Notes: generated by a model not told the origin, from the sequence alone. 64,000 nt of DNA from Rhodocyclus purpureus (GCF_016653115.1 NZ_NHRX01000043.1:1-64000); one strand, 5' to 3'. Positions 34,569 to 44,527 are shown, numbered from the stretch's first letter. Numbers and translations are program-made.

Positions 34569-37142
34569 ATGGAAGTATCCCGCATCCGCGCGCTGCGCGG
34601 CCCCAACCTGTGGAGCCGGCACACGGCGATCGAAGGCATCGTCTCGTGCAGCGACGGCGAGCTCGACATCGATCTCTTGCCGGGCTTCGAAACCCGCCTG
34701 CGCGAGCGTTTCCCCGAGATCGCACTGCTCCAGCCGACCGCCCACCAGCAGAAGGTGACGATGGCGCACGCGCTCGAATTCGCCGCACTCGGCCTGCAGG
34801 CGCAGGCCGGCTGCCCGGTCACCTTCAGCCGGACGACGGCGACGATCGAGCCGGGTATCTACCAGGTGGTCGTCGAGTACAGCGAGGAAGCGGTCGGCCG
34901 CCTCGCCTTCGACCTCGCGCTCGAACTGTGCCGCGCCGCGGCCGCCGACACGCCCTTCGACCTCGACGGCGCACTCGAACGCCTGCGCGAGCTCGACGAG
35001 GACATCCGCCTCGGGCCCTCGACCGGCTCGATCGTCTATGCGGCCGTCGCGCGCGGCATCCCCTACCGCCGCCTGACCGAAGGCAGCCTCGTCCAGTTCG
35101 GCTGGGGCAGCAAGCAGCGCCGCATCCAGGCGGCCGAGACCGACGCCAGCAGCGCCGTCGCCGAAGCGATCGCGCAGGACAAGGACCTGACCAAGATGCT
35201 GCTGCGCGCCGCCGGCGTGCCGGTGCCGCACGGTCGCCCGGTCGATGACGCCGCCGACGCCTGGGCCGCCGCGCAGGAAATCGGCGGCGCGGTCGTCGTC
35301 AAGCCGCAGGACGGCAACCAGGGCAAGGGCATATCGGTCAATCTGAAGACGCAGGAGCAGGTCGAGGCCGCGTATGCGGTCGCCGCCCGCTTCAGCGACG
35401 AGATCCTGGTCGAGCGCTACCTGCCCGGCCACGACTACCGCGCGCTGGTGGTCGGCGACAAGCTCGTCGCCGTCGCCCGCCGTGACCCGCCGCAGGTCGT
35501 CGGCGACGGCGTGCATTCGGTGCGCGAACTGGTCGAGCAGGTCAACCGCGATCCGCGCCGCAGCAGCGGCCACGCCACCTCGCTGACCAAGATCCGCTTC
35601 GACGAGATCGCGCTGGCGCGGCTCGCCGAACAGGGGCTCGACGCCGATTCGGTGCCGGCGCGCGGCGTGCGCGTGATCCTGCGCAACAACGCCAACCTGT
35701 CGACCGGCGGCAGCGCCACCGACGTCACCGACGACGTCCATCCCGAATTCGCCGCGCGCGCCGTCGCCGCCGCGCGTACCGTCGGCCTCGACATCGCCGG
35801 CATCGACATCGTCTGCGAGAACGTGCTGCAGCCGATGGAAGAACAGGGGGGCGGCATCGTCGAAGTGAACGCCGCACCGGGGCTGCGCATGCACCTGCAG
35901 CCCTCGTTCGGCAAGGGGCGCGCGGTCGGCGAGGCGATCGTCGACAGCATGTTCGCTCCCGGCGACGACGCGCGCATCCCGCTGGTCGCGGTCGCCGGCA
36001 CCAACGGCAAGACCACCACCGTACGCCTGATCGCGCACCTGATGGCGCAACGCGGCTGGCGGGTCGGCCTGACCACCACCGACGGCGTCATCGTGAACGG
36101 CCGGCTGATGGATACGGGCGACTGCAGCGGGCCGAAGAGCGCGCGCAACGTGCTGCTGCACCCCGACGTCGATGCCGCGGTGTTCGAGACCGCGCGTGGC
36201 GGCGTGCTGCGCGAAGGGCTCGGCTTCGACCGCTGCGACGTCGCCGTCGTCACCAACATCGGCAAGGGCGACCACCTCGGCCTCTCGTACATCAGCACCG
36301 TCGAGGACCTGTCGGTGGTCAAGCGCGTCATCGTGCAGAACATGAAACCGGAAACCGGCGTCGCCGTGCTCAACGCCGCCGACCCGATGGTCGTGGCGAT
36401 GGCCGACTCCTGCCCCGGGACGGTGACCTTCTTCGCCGCCGAGCGCACCTTGCCGGCGATGGCCAAGCATCGCGCGCAGGGCCGCCGCGTCGTCCATGTC
36501 GACGGCGACGCGATCGTCGTCGCCGAGGGGATGAGCGAGGAACGCTACCCGCTCGCGGGCATTCCGCTCACCGCCGGCGGCAGCATCCGCTTCCAGGTCG
36601 AGAACGCGATGGCGGCGATCGCCGCCGCGCGCGCGATCGGCATCGACCCCGAACTGATCCGCCAGGGTCTGGCGACTTTCGTCAGCGACGCCGCGACTGC
36701 GCCCGGACGCTTCAACGTCTTCAACTACCGCGGCGCGACGCTGATCGCCGACTACGGCCACAACCCCGACGCGATCGCGGCACTGGTCGCGGCGATCGAG
36801 ACGATGCCGGCCCGGCGGCGCTCGGTGGTGATCAGCGGCGCCGGCGACCGCCGCGACGAGGACATCCGCCAGCAGACCGAGATCCTCGGCGACGCCTTCG
36901 ACTCGGTCGTCCTCTACCAGGACCAGTGCCAGCGTGGGCGCGCCGATGGCGAAGTGCTGGCGCTCCTGCGCGAGGGCCTCGCCAACGCCAGGCGCACGCG
37001 CGAGGTGCAGGAGATCCGTGGCGAATTCGTCGCCATCGACACGGCGCTGGCCGCACTCGAGGCAGGCGACCTCTGCCTGATCCTGATCGACCAGGTCGAG
37101 GAAGCGCTCGCGCACATCGGCCGGCGCGTCGCCGCGGCCTGA
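34569..37142 (+). CDS. cphA: cyanophycin synthetase
   Basis: This 857-residue CphA polymerises Asp and Arg into cyanophycin, a nitrogen and carbon store, using ATP at two sites. The ATP-grasp domain (about 200-470) contains DKDLTKMLLRAAGVPVPHG, VVVKPQDGNQGKGISV and EVNAAPGLRMHLQP and adds Asp to the chain. The Mur-ligase domain (from about 475) has VAGTNGKTTTVRL and ETARGGVLREGLGFD and adds Arg. The C-terminal domain, with DYGHNPDAI and GAGDRRDED, is present. The gene is 62 nt behind the degenerate paralogue. No cyanophycinase or isoaspartyl dipeptidase lies in the window, so breakdown must be encoded elsewhere. Confidence 0.92.
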   Translation: MEVSRIRALRGPNLWSRHTAIEGIVSCSDGELDIDLLPGFETRLRERFPEIALLQPTAHQQKVTMAHALEFAALGLQAQAGCPVTFSRTTATIEPGIYQVVVEYSEEAVGRLAFDLALELCRAAAADTPFDLDGALERLRELDEDIRLGPSTGSIVYAAVARGIPYRRLTEGSLVQFGWGSKQRRIQAAETDASSAVAEAIAQDKDLTKMLLRAAGVPVPHGRPVDDAADAWAAAQEIGGAVVVKPQDGNQGKGISVNLKTQEQVEAAYAVAARFSDEILVERYLPGHDYRALVVGDKLVAVARRDPPQVVGDGVHSVRELVEQVNRDPRRSSGHATSLTKIRFDEIALARLAEQGLDADSVPARGVRVILRNNANLSTGGSATDVTDDVHPEFAARAVAAARTVGLDIAGIDIVCENVLQPMEEQGGGIVEVNAAPGLRMHLQPSFGKGRAVGEAIVDSMFAPGDDARIPLVAVAGTNGKTTTVRLIAHLMAQRGWRVGLTTTDGVIVNGRLMDTGDCSGPKSARNVLLHPDVDAAVFETARGGVLREGLGFDRCDVAVVTNIGKGDHLGLSYISTVEDLSVVKRVIVQNMKPETGVAVLNAADPMVVAMADSCPGTVTFFAAERTLPAMAKHRAQGRRVVHVDGDAIVVAEGMSEERYPLAGIPLTAGGSIRFQVENAMAAIAAARAIGIDPELIRQGLATFVSDAATAPGRFNVFNYRGATLIADYGHNPDAIAALVAAIETMPARRRSVVISGAGDRRDEDIRQQTEILGDAFDSVVLYQDQCQRGRADGEVLALLREGLANARRTREVQEIRGEFVAIDTALAALEAGDLCLILIDQVEEALAHIGRRVAAA

Positions 37143-37158
37143 CCGCTCCGCTACGGCG

Positions 37159-38196
37159 ATGAAGGCATCGACGCCGGGAACCGCGCTGCTTGCCGGCGCG
37201 CTCGTCGTCCTCGTCGCCGGCGGAGTCTGGCTGGCGCCGCGCCTGCACCCGGGTGCGGCGGCCGGCGACTGCGACCTCGGCGAGCGCGCCTGCGTGCAGG
37301 CGCTCGCCGACGGCGGCCAGCTCACGCTGTCGATCACGCCGCGTCCGATCCCGACGCTGGCGCCGCTGACGGTCCGCGTCGAGATCAGCGGCAGCACGCT
37401 CACCCCCACGGCCGTCGACTTCCAGGGCGTAGACATGGACATGGGCAGCAACCGCGCCCCACTCGTCGCCGACGCCACTCCCGCCACTCCCGCCACTCCC
37501 GCCACTCCCGCCAGGGGCGCCGACGGGCAGGCGGCGAGGTCCTTCAGCGGCAGCCTGCAGATCCCCGTGTGCAGCAGCGGCAGGATGCGCTGGCAGGCCA
37601 ATGTCCGCTTCGCCGGTGAAGCATCGGCGCCGGCCTTCCATTTCTGGTCCGGGGCGAGCCGGCAGGGCCGGCCGAGCGCGCTGGCACAGGCGGAGGTCGC
37701 AGGCGGCGACTTCACGCTGCCGGGCGCCGACGGAGGGCGGGTGCGCCCGATCTCGCTGCACGAGTTCCGCGGCAAGGCGGTCCTCCTCTACTTCGGCTAC
37801 ACCTACTGCCCCGACATCTGCCCGACCTCGCTGACCCTGATCCGGGAAGCGCTCGCGCAGCTTTCATCCGAAGAGCGCCGCCGCGTGCAGGTGCTCTTCG
37901 TCAGCGTCGACCCCGCGCGCGACACGCCCGAGCACCTGCGCGACTACCTCGGCTTCTTCGCCCCCGAGATGATCGGGCTGGTCGGCGACAGGGAGGAGAC
38001 CGCCCGCGTCGCGCGCGCCTGGGGTGCCTTCTACCAGGTGCAGCCGGCCGACGAAAAGGGGCGTTACAGCGTCGATCATTCGGCCTTCACCACCGTGATC
38101 GACGGCGAGGGGCGCTTCGTCGGCCGCCTGGCGCACGGCAGCCCCTCTGCCGAGATCGTCGCCGCGTTGCGCCCGCTGCTCGCCGGCACGCGCTAG
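37159..38196 (+). CDS. SCO1/SenC/PrrC-family copper protein with extra N-terminal domain
   Basis: This 345-residue protein, longer than the usual 190-220, has a membrane anchor (about 8-26). A separate periplasmic domain (35-170) follows, with MDMGSNRAP and paired Cys, then a SCO thioredoxin fold (about 178-345). The SCO part keeps CPDIC in GYTYCPDICPTS and the distal His in DHSAFTTVID, the Cu ligands used in cytochrome oxidase CuA assembly or redox signalling. The N-terminal domain, with its Met-x-Met pattern, may bind copper itself. A four-copy 9-bp repeat (37474-37509) encodes Ala-Thr-Pro units in the linker. It lies 16 nt after cphA and 38 nt before the PCu(A)C gene, its natural partner. 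Confidence 0.82.
   Translation: MKASTPGTALLAGALVVLVAGGVWLAPRLHPGAAAGDCDLGERACVQALADGGQLTLSITPRPIPTLAPLTVRVEISGSTLTPTAVDFQGVDMDMGSNRAPLVADATPATPATPATPARGADGQAARSFSGSLQIPVCSSGRMRWQANVRFAGEASAPAFHFWSGASRQGRPSALAQAEVAGGDFTLPGADGGRVRPISLHEFRGKAVLLYFGYTYCPDICPTSLTLIREALAQLSSEERRRVQVLFVSVDPARDTPEHLRDYLGFFAPEMIGLVGDREETARVARAWGAFYQVQPADEKGRYSVDHSAFTTVIDGEGRFVGRLAHGSPSAEIVAALRPLLAGTR
37474..37509 (+). repeat. 4 x 9-bp tandem repeat in the SCO gene
   Basis: GCCACTCCC occurs four times head to tail, encoding (Ala-Thr-Pro)4 in a linker. It is in frame, so copy-number changes would lengthen or shorten the linker without frameshift. Confidence 0.9.
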
Positions 38197-38234
38197 AATC
38201 CCTCCAGCCCCCAACCAGCCCGTCAGGAGAATCC

Positions 38235-38723
38235 ATGCGCTCGTACCGCAGCCTCGCCCTCTCGCTTCCCTTCGCCTTCACGCTCGCCTGCGCAGCGCCG
38301 GCACAGTCCGCCGAGCCGGTGGTCAACGTCAGCGAACCCTATGTCCGGCTGGTGCCGCCGTCGGCGCCGGCGACCGGCGCGTTCATGCTGCTTTCCAACT
38401 CGGGCAATGCCGCGCGCCAACTCGTCAGCGCCGACAGCCCTGTCGCGAAGACGGTCGAACTGCACACGCACCTGAACGAGAACGGCGTGATGAAGATGCG
38501 GCAGATCAAGGAGATCGGCATTCCGGCGCACGGCGAGACCCGGCTCAAGCCGGGCAGCTACCACGTCATGCTGATCGACCTGAAGGCGCCGCTACAGGAA
38601 GGAGACGGCGTCCCGCTGACGCTCAAGTTCGATGACGGCAGCGTGCAGAAGGTGGTCGCGCCGGTGCGCAGCATCGCCTCGACCTTGCCGGCCGCGCACG
38701 CGCCGGCGCAGATGAAGCACTGA
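38235..38723 (+). CDS. periplasmic copper chaperone PCu(A)C
   Basis: This 162-residue exported protein has a signal peptide to about residue 26 (QSA). The copper motif is exact: His77-x10-Met88-x21-His110-x-Met112, in ELHTHLNENGVMKM and PGSYHVM. PCu(A)C proteins carry Cu(I) and, with SCO, load CuA or CuB of haem-copper oxidases. A His/Met tail (HAPAQMKH) may add a binding site. TCAGGAGAA precedes the ATG. It follows the SCO gene in the same direction and ends at a stem-loop shared with the convergent GST gene. Confidence 0.88.
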   Translation: MRSYRSLALSLPFAFTLACAAPAQSAEPVVNVSEPYVRLVPPSAPATGAFMLLSNSGNAARQLVSADSPVAKTVELHTHLNENGVMKMRQIKEIGIPAHGETRLKPGSYHVMLIDLKAPLQEGDGVPLTLKFDDGSVQKVVAPVRSIASTLPAAHAPAQMKH

Positions 38724-38728
38724 GCGAC

Positions 38729-38746
38729 GCCCCGCTGGCGCGGGGC
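38729..38746. terminator. stem-loop between convergent PCu(A)C and GST genes
   Basis: GCCCCGC-TGGC-GCGGGGC, a perfect 7-bp stem with a 4-base loop, sits between the two convergent stop codons. There is no T-run on either side, so termination efficiency is uncertain. Confidence 0.45.
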
Positions 38747-38751
38747 AGCCT

Positions 38752-39360
38752 TCAGTCGCGCGGAACGCTCTCCGCGAAGCTCGGCCGCTGCATGAGCTTC
38801 TCGTAAAGCCGGCCGAGGTTCGGATGCTGGCCGCGCCAGTCGATCCCGGGAAAACGGAAGGCGAGGTAGCCGAGCGCACAGCCGACGGCCACGTCGGCGA
38901 GCGAGAAGATCGTTCCCGCGCAGAACGGCGCCTCGCCGAGTTCCTCGGACATGTATTCGAGCCCGCGCGTGAGCTTCTCCTCGTGGCGCGCGATCCACGA
39001 CGGGTCCTGCAGCGCCGGCGGCCGCTTGCGCTCGAGGAAGATCGTCGCCGCGGCTTCGGCGATACCGTCGGCGAGCGCCTCCCAGCGCTTGACCTCGGTG
39101 CGCTCGCGGTGGCCTGCCGGCAGCAGGCGGTTGTTCGGCGTCAGCTGGTCGAGATGCTCGACGATCACGCGCGAGTCGAAGAGCACCGACTCGTCGTCCA
39201 AGACCAGCACCGGAATCTTGCCGAGCGGGTTGTGCTCGGCGACCCGGTTGCCCGGCACCCAGGGCGATTCGAGGACGAACTCGACCTCGATCTTCTTCTC
39301 GGCCAGGGCGACGCGCACCTTGCGCGCGAAAGGACTGGTCAGTGTTCCGATGAGCTTCAT
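38752..39360 (-). CDS. glutathione S-transferase family protein
   Basis: This 202-residue cytosolic GST has the N-terminal thioredoxin fold MKLIGTLTSPFARKVRVALAEK (Ser/Pro active-site region at 8-10), NPLGKIPVLVLDDESVLFDSRVIVEHLD (cis-Pro and glutathione-binding DS), and an all-alpha C-terminal half with FSLADVAVGCALGYLAFRFP. It resembles the YibF-like bacterial subgroup. The substrate is unknown. The ATG at 39360 gives the family N-terminus. It is convergent with the copper chaperone and divergent from purB, so its promoter shares the 39361-39512 gap. Confidence 0.85.
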   Translation of the reverse strand: MKLIGTLTSPFARKVRVALAEKKIEVEFVLESPWVPGNRVAEHNPLGKIPVLVLDDESVLFDSRVIVEHLDQLTPNNRLLPAGHRERTEVKRWEALADGIAEAAATIFLERKRPPALQDPSWIARHEEKLTRGLEYMSEELGEAPFCAGTIFSLADVAVGCALGYLAFRFPGIDWRGQHPNLGRLYEKLMQRPSFAESVPRD

Positions 39361-39500
39361 GGGCCTCCCCCTGGCTGTTCGCGGTGACGCCAATATAGCG
39401 CCAAACGGCGCGCCGTTAACGCCTGAGGCAAGGCCTTGCGCGCATGCGCAAGCGCCGCCAGGCCCCGCCCCCTGGGGTAAAATCGTGGATTAACCCGTGA

Positions 39501-40880
<1,380 letters not shown>

Positions 40881-40952
40881 CCGCGACCGCAACGCATCCA
40901 CCGAAAAATCCGGCAGGGCGCAGCAGCGCCCCGCCGGGGCAAGCATCGAGCA

Positions 40953-41279
40953 ATGAGCACTTTCCAGGCAAACCTCAAGAAGCTTCCGGGCATCTCGCAC
41001 CTGGCGGCGATCGACCTCTTCGACGCGGAAGGCACGCGCGTCGCCCGCATCGAGAACAAGCCCGGCCAGGCCGGATCGCTGTCGATCTACAACCACCTGG
41101 CGCAGATCCACGGCGCGATCACGCCGGAAGCGGCCCGCCGCGGCCTCGAACTCTACGCCGAGTACGCCGACGACGCACGTACGCACCCGGGCAGCCACCC
41201 GAACATCGACCGCCTGTTCGCCGTGATCGGCGAAGGCAAATCGCTACGCATCAAACATGTTTTCGCGCCGGTCGTGTAG
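40953..41279 (+). CDS. DUF2322 family protein
   Basis: This 108-residue cytosolic protein matches DUF2322: FQANLKKLPGISHLAAIDLFDAEG, IENKPGQAGSLSIYNHLA and HPNIDRLFAVI. The function is unknown. There are no Cys and no membrane segment. It lies 72 nt after purB and 40 nt before the cytochrome c' gene, in the same direction. The family is largely betaproteobacterial as far as I recall. CCCCGCCGGGGC just upstream could form a small hairpin. Confidence 0.75.
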   Translation: MSTFQANLKKLPGISHLAAIDLFDAEGTRVARIENKPGQAGSLSIYNHLAQIHGAITPEAARRGLELYAEYADDARTHPGSHPNIDRLFAVIGEGKSLRIKHVFAPVV

Positions 41280-41319
41280 CATCCGTCCTTCGTTTCACCC
41301 TCAGCCAGAAGGAGAACTA

Positions 41320-41787
41320 ATGAACAAGTTCCTGAAGACCCTGATCGCCGGAGCCACCCTCGCCGCCGTCGCCGGCACCGCCTCCGCGCAGCAGTTCAAG
41401 CCGGAAGATCAGATCCAGTGGCGCCAGTCGGCCTACCAGGTGATGGCCTGGAACATGCAGCGTATCAAGTTCAACGTCGAAGGCCAGTACAACAAGGACG
41501 AGGTGGTCAAGGCCGCCAACACCATCGCCGCGATCGCCAATTCCGGCATGGGCTCGCTCTACGGGCCGGGTACCGACAAGGGCAAGGGCTGGCACAACAC
41601 TGCCGTCAAGCCGGCCTTCTTCACCAACGGCCAGAAGGTCGGTGAACTGGCGATGGCCTTCACCAAGGAAGCCAACGAGATGAGCAAGGTCGCTGCCGCC
41701 GGCGACGCCGCAGCGGCCAAGGCACAGTTCGGCAAGCTCGGCCAGACCTGCAAGGCCTGCCACGACGACTTCAAGGCGAAGGACTGA
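41320..41787 (+). CDS. cycP: cytochrome c'
   Basis: This 155-residue precursor has a signal peptide to about residue 23 (SAQQ) and a four-helix bundle. The single C-terminal haem motif is CKACH (about 145-149), as in cytochrome c'. Pentacoordinate haem of this family binds NO and CO and protects against nitrosative stress, in keeping with a denitrifying lifestyle. The mature start EDQIQWRQSAYQVMAWNM and PAFFTNGQKVGELAMAF are typical. GAAGGAGAAC precedes the ATG. The terminator at 41816-41845 follows. Confidence 0.9.
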   Translation: MNKFLKTLIAGATLAAVAGTASAQQFKPEDQIQWRQSAYQVMAWNMQRIKFNVEGQYNKDEVVKAANTIAAIANSGMGSLYGPGTDKGKGWHNTAVKPAFFTNGQKVGELAMAFTKEANEMSKVAAAGDAAAAKAQFGKLGQTCKACHDDFKAKD

Positions 41788-41815
41788 GCGAGCTTTCAGT
41801 CGCCCGCAAGACAGG

Positions 41816-41845
41816 AATGGCCGCGGAGCAATCCGCGGCCATTTT
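41816..41845. terminator. rho-independent terminator after cytochrome c'
   Basis: AATGGCCGCGGA-GCAA-TCCGCGGCCATT, a perfect 12-bp stem with a GCAA tetraloop, is followed by TT on the plus strand. It lies between the convergent cytochrome c' and secreted-protein genes and can serve both. Confidence 0.8.
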
Positions 41846-41875
41846 GCTGGAGGCTCGGGCCGTGCCCTGACGGCC

Positions 41876-42406
41876 CTAGGCGGGACAGGCCTTCTGCGCT
41901 GCTTCCCTGGCCTGGTAGCAGGCTTCGGGATTGTCCGGCCTGATCGAGAGTTTTTCGGCTCTGCGTTTCTCCCGCGCCGCACGGATTGCATCTCTCTCGG
42001 TAGCCCACGCAGCCTGCCGTTGCTCCAGCGTCTGCGCCTGCGCAGCTGGCTGCGCGACCGCTGGTGCGGCTGACGGTACAGCAGGCGTTGCCGCCGGCTT
42101 GGCGCTTGCCGTACCCGGCCACGGCGAACGACAGGCCTCATGCATTGTCTCCCTGGCTTGACGGCATTGCGGGCCTGGCGAAGTCGCAGCAAGCCTGTAG
42201 GCGCGCATTTTTTCCTTCGCTGCGCGTCCTGCCTCCCTCTCCTCGAACCATGCCGCACGCCGTTCCTCCGCCGTTGGCAGCGGGGCCTTGACGAACTTGT
42301 GCGCGACTGGCGCTGCCGGACTTGGCGGTGTGGGACCCTGGGCATGCGCACTGGCCGCAAAACCGGCGGCGACAGCGACGGCGATGAGTGACTCGATGAC
42401 TTGCAT
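41876..42406 (-). CDS. secreted protein with two Cys-ended helical repeats, unknown function
   Basis: This 176-residue protein has a signal peptide (about 1-22, SAHA). Two related units follow: EERRAAWFEEREAGRAAKEK...CRQARETMHEAC (about 46-91) and EQRQAAWATERDAIRAAREK...CYQAREAAQKAC (about 128-174). They are joined by an Ala/Pro linker rich in PAA and AQP. Each unit is a charged helix ending with two Cys 10-11 residues apart, probably a helix hairpin closed by a disulfide. AAGGAGGCTTC lies before the ATG. I recognise no family. Position beside cytochrome c' gives no clear clue. Confidence 0.65.
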   Translation of the reverse strand: MQVIESLIAVAVAAGFAASAHAQGPTPPSPAAPVAHKFVKAPLPTAEERRAAWFEEREAGRAAKEKMRAYRLAATSPGPQCRQARETMHEACRSPWPGTASAKPAATPAVPSAAPAVAQPAAQAQTLEQRQAAWATERDAIRAAREKRRAEKLSIRPDNPEACYQAREAAQKACPA

Positions 42407-42852
42407 TTGAAGCCTCCTTGATCTGTTCGGTTAGGCGCAGGCAACGATGATCGACACCCTTCCCCCAAGCTTCGCGAGAACGAGCGCGGCTCCAGTATAG
42501 TCAAAAAGCATATATCGCTGCTAGCGGCGGGATCAGGGCGTGCAGGCACAGGGCGGCATCCTCGATCGAGGAGAGTTTGCGCCAGGCAGTTCGCGCTGCC
42601 GGTGACGGCAGGGTTCCGGCAGCAGGGACTGCGCCGGACGGGCAGTCGAGGCGAAACGTTCCCGTACCCCCGGGAGCAGGCGGAAACGGTTTCAGCAGAG
42701 GGAGGGGATCAGGGCCGGCAGGCCTGCCCGGTGGCACGGAGCCTCCGGGCAACATGAGTCAGCCAGCGGTCGGAGGTGTCAGCGAGACGGGCGGCGACCG
42801 CGTCCGGGCAAGGGTCGCCGGACAGGATGGGCGAGGCGGCGCGCCCGTAGTC
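42407..42852. other. intergenic region, no gene recognised
   Basis: These 446 bp lie between the secreted protein gene and the cytochrome b561 gene. A leftward -10-like TATACT (42499-42494) may serve the secreted protein; no matching -35 was found. Short frames such as one at 42501-42755 are compositionally like shadows. Local A+T enrichment is limited to 42494-42520. Confidence 0.55.
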
Positions 42853-43560
42853 TTACCAGCTCGGTGCCGGCGCGCTGGGCGGCGGTGGCGGTGGTGCCGG
42901 CAGCCAGGCACCCGAGGCGCCATAGACCGCCGCAGCGGCGACGATCACGGCGACGATGAAGGCGACGATGCCGCCGCCCTTGGCCGACCCGGCCCTGGCC
43001 TCGGCGCTGCCTTCGGGAACCTCCTTGTAGCCGGTGATCATCGGCCGTACCAGGTTGTTCTTCTTCACGTGCTTGTAGAACATGATCACGCCGACGTGCA
43101 GGGCGACCGTCGCCAGCAACAACTGGAACAGGCCTTCGTGCAGTTCGCCGAGCGCGTCGCTGGCCTGCTTGCCGACCAGGTCGAAGAGCGGGCCCTGGAA
43201 GGCGATGTCGTCGTTGGCAAAGAGGCCGGTCGCCGCCTGGACGAGCACCAGCGCCAGCAGCGCGAACACTGCCAGCGCGCCGACCGGGTTGTGGCCGACG
43301 CCCTGCCAGGTCCCCTTGCGGTAGGCGGCGATCGAAGCCGCCGACGGGAAGAACTGGCCGAAGCGCGCATAGGTCGAGCCGATGAAGCCCCATACCAGCC
43401 GGAAGACGATGAGGCCGATGATCGCCAGCCCGATCTTGCCGTGCCATTCGATCGCGTTGCCGCCGACCTCGCCGGTGATGAACGCGGCGGCGACGAGCAG
43501 GAACAGCGACCAGTGGAAGACACGGGTGGGAAGGTCCCAGACCTTGATTCGAATGCTCAT
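42853..43560 (-). CDS. cytochrome b561-type membrane protein
   Basis: This 235-residue protein has an N-terminal KVWDLPTRVFHWSLFLLVAAAFITG, in which His17 lies in helix one, then WHGKIGLAIIGLIVFRLVWGFIG and LHEGLFQLLLATVALHVGVIMFY with further haem b ligand histidines. This is the prokaryotic cytochrome b561 / Ni-Fe-hydrogenase b subunit family, which exchanges electrons between quinones and periplasmic c-type partners. After helix four comes a linker, a fifth hydrophobic stretch (about 200-215) and a Pro-rich tail. The ATG at 43560 is used, with GAGGTGAT upstream. It follows secF by only 7 nt; cytochrome c' across the intergenic gap may be a partner. Confidence 0.82.
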   Translation of the reverse strand: MSIRIKVWDLPTRVFHWSLFLLVAAAFITGEVGGNAIEWHGKIGLAIIGLIVFRLVWGFIGSTYARFGQFFPSAASIAAYRKGTWQGVGHNPVGALAVFALLALVLVQAATGLFANDDIAFQGPLFDLVGKQASDALGELHEGLFQLLLATVALHVGVIMFYKHVKKNNLVRPMITGYKEVPEGSAEARAGSAKGGGIVAFIVAVIVAAAAVYGASGAWLPAPPPPPPSAPAPSW

Positions 43561-43567
43561 GATCACC

Positions 43568-44512
43568 TCAAACGACTGCGCCGTCGGCGTTGGCGCCTTC
43601 GATCTGGCGCTTGACCTTGACGAACTGCTCGCGCGAAACGCCGAGCCACATCACCAGCGGGCTGGCCACCAGCACCGACGAATAGATGCCGAAGCAGATG
43701 CCGATCGTCAGCGCCAGCGCGAAATTGTGCAGCGTCTCGCCGCCGAAGATCAGCATCGCCAGGACCATCATCTGCGTCGAGCCGTGCGTGATGATGGTGC
43801 GCGAGATCGTGCTCGTGATCGCGTGGTCGAGCACCTGCGGCGTCGTCAGGCCGCGCGCCTTCCTGAAGGTTTCGCGCACGCGGTCGAAGACGACCACCGA
43901 CTCGTTCACCGAGTAGCCGAGCACCGCCAGCACCGCCGCCAGCACCGAGAGCGAGAACTCCCAGCCGAAGCAGGCAAAGCAGCCGAGGATGATGATCACG
44001 TCGTGCAGGTTGGCGATGATCGCCGACACCGCGAAGCGCCACTCGAAGCGGAAGGCGAGGTAGATGACGATGCCGATGACGACCAGCAGCAGCGCCATGG
44101 CGCCGTTCTCGGCGAGTTCCTTGCCGACCTGCGGACCGACGAATTCCACCCGGCGCAGGGTCGCTCCCGGCGCGCCCGCATCGAGCGCGGCCATCACCGC
44201 CTCGCCGGCCTTGGCGGTCGCCTGCTCGGCCTGCAGCGGCAGGCGGATCAGCACGTCGCGGCTCGAACCGAAGTTCTGAACCGCGACTTCGCCATAGCCT
44301 GCCTTGGCCATCGCGCCGCGCACCTTTTCGAGGTCGGCAGGCTGCGCGTAATTCACCTCGACCAGCGTGCCGCCGGTGAACTCGACCGAGAGGTTGAGCC
44401 CGTTCCAGAAGAGGAAGAAGACTGCGGCGACGAAGGTGACGAGCGAAACGATGTTGAACTTCAGCGCATGGCGCATGAAGGGAATGTCTTTACGGATGCG
44501 GAAGAATTCCAT
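43568..44512 (-). CDS. secF: protein translocase subunit SecF
   Basis: This 314-residue inner-membrane protein partners SecD in proton-driven late-stage secretion. The first helix FNIVSLVTFVAAVFFLFWNGLNLSVEFTGGTLVEV carries the FTGG motif, followed by the periplasmic P4 region (about 45-125). Five helices follow, with VIIYLAFRFEWRFA and SVNESVVVFDRVRETFR (conserved NESVVVFDRVRE). The length fits betaproteobacterial SecF. It starts 15 nt after secD and is translated with it. Confidence 0.95.
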   Translation of the reverse strand: MEFFRIRKDIPFMRHALKFNIVSLVTFVAAVFFLFWNGLNLSVEFTGGTLVEVNYAQPADLEKVRGAMAKAGYGEVAVQNFGSSRDVLIRLPLQAEQATAKAGEAVMAALDAGAPGATLRRVEFVGPQVGKELAENGAMALLLVVIGIVIYLAFRFEWRFAVSAIIANLHDVIIILGCFACFGWEFSLSVLAAVLAVLGYSVNESVVVFDRVRETFRKARGLTTPQVLDHAITSTISRTIITHGSTQMMVLAMLIFGGETLHNFALALTIGICFGIYSSVLVASPLVMWLGVSREQFVKVKRQIEGANADGAVV

Positions 44513-44527
44513 TTTTTTCGCGCTCCC

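Noticed and set aside
34503-37775. 1090-residue minus-strand frame opposite cphA
   Set aside because: It is antisense to two well-supported proteins; its composition mirrors the G+C-rich codon pattern and it has no family motif.
42501-42755. 84-residue minus-strand frame in the gap before the b561 gene
   Set aside because: No ribosome site, Pro/Ala/Leu-rich shadow composition and no homology that I recognise.
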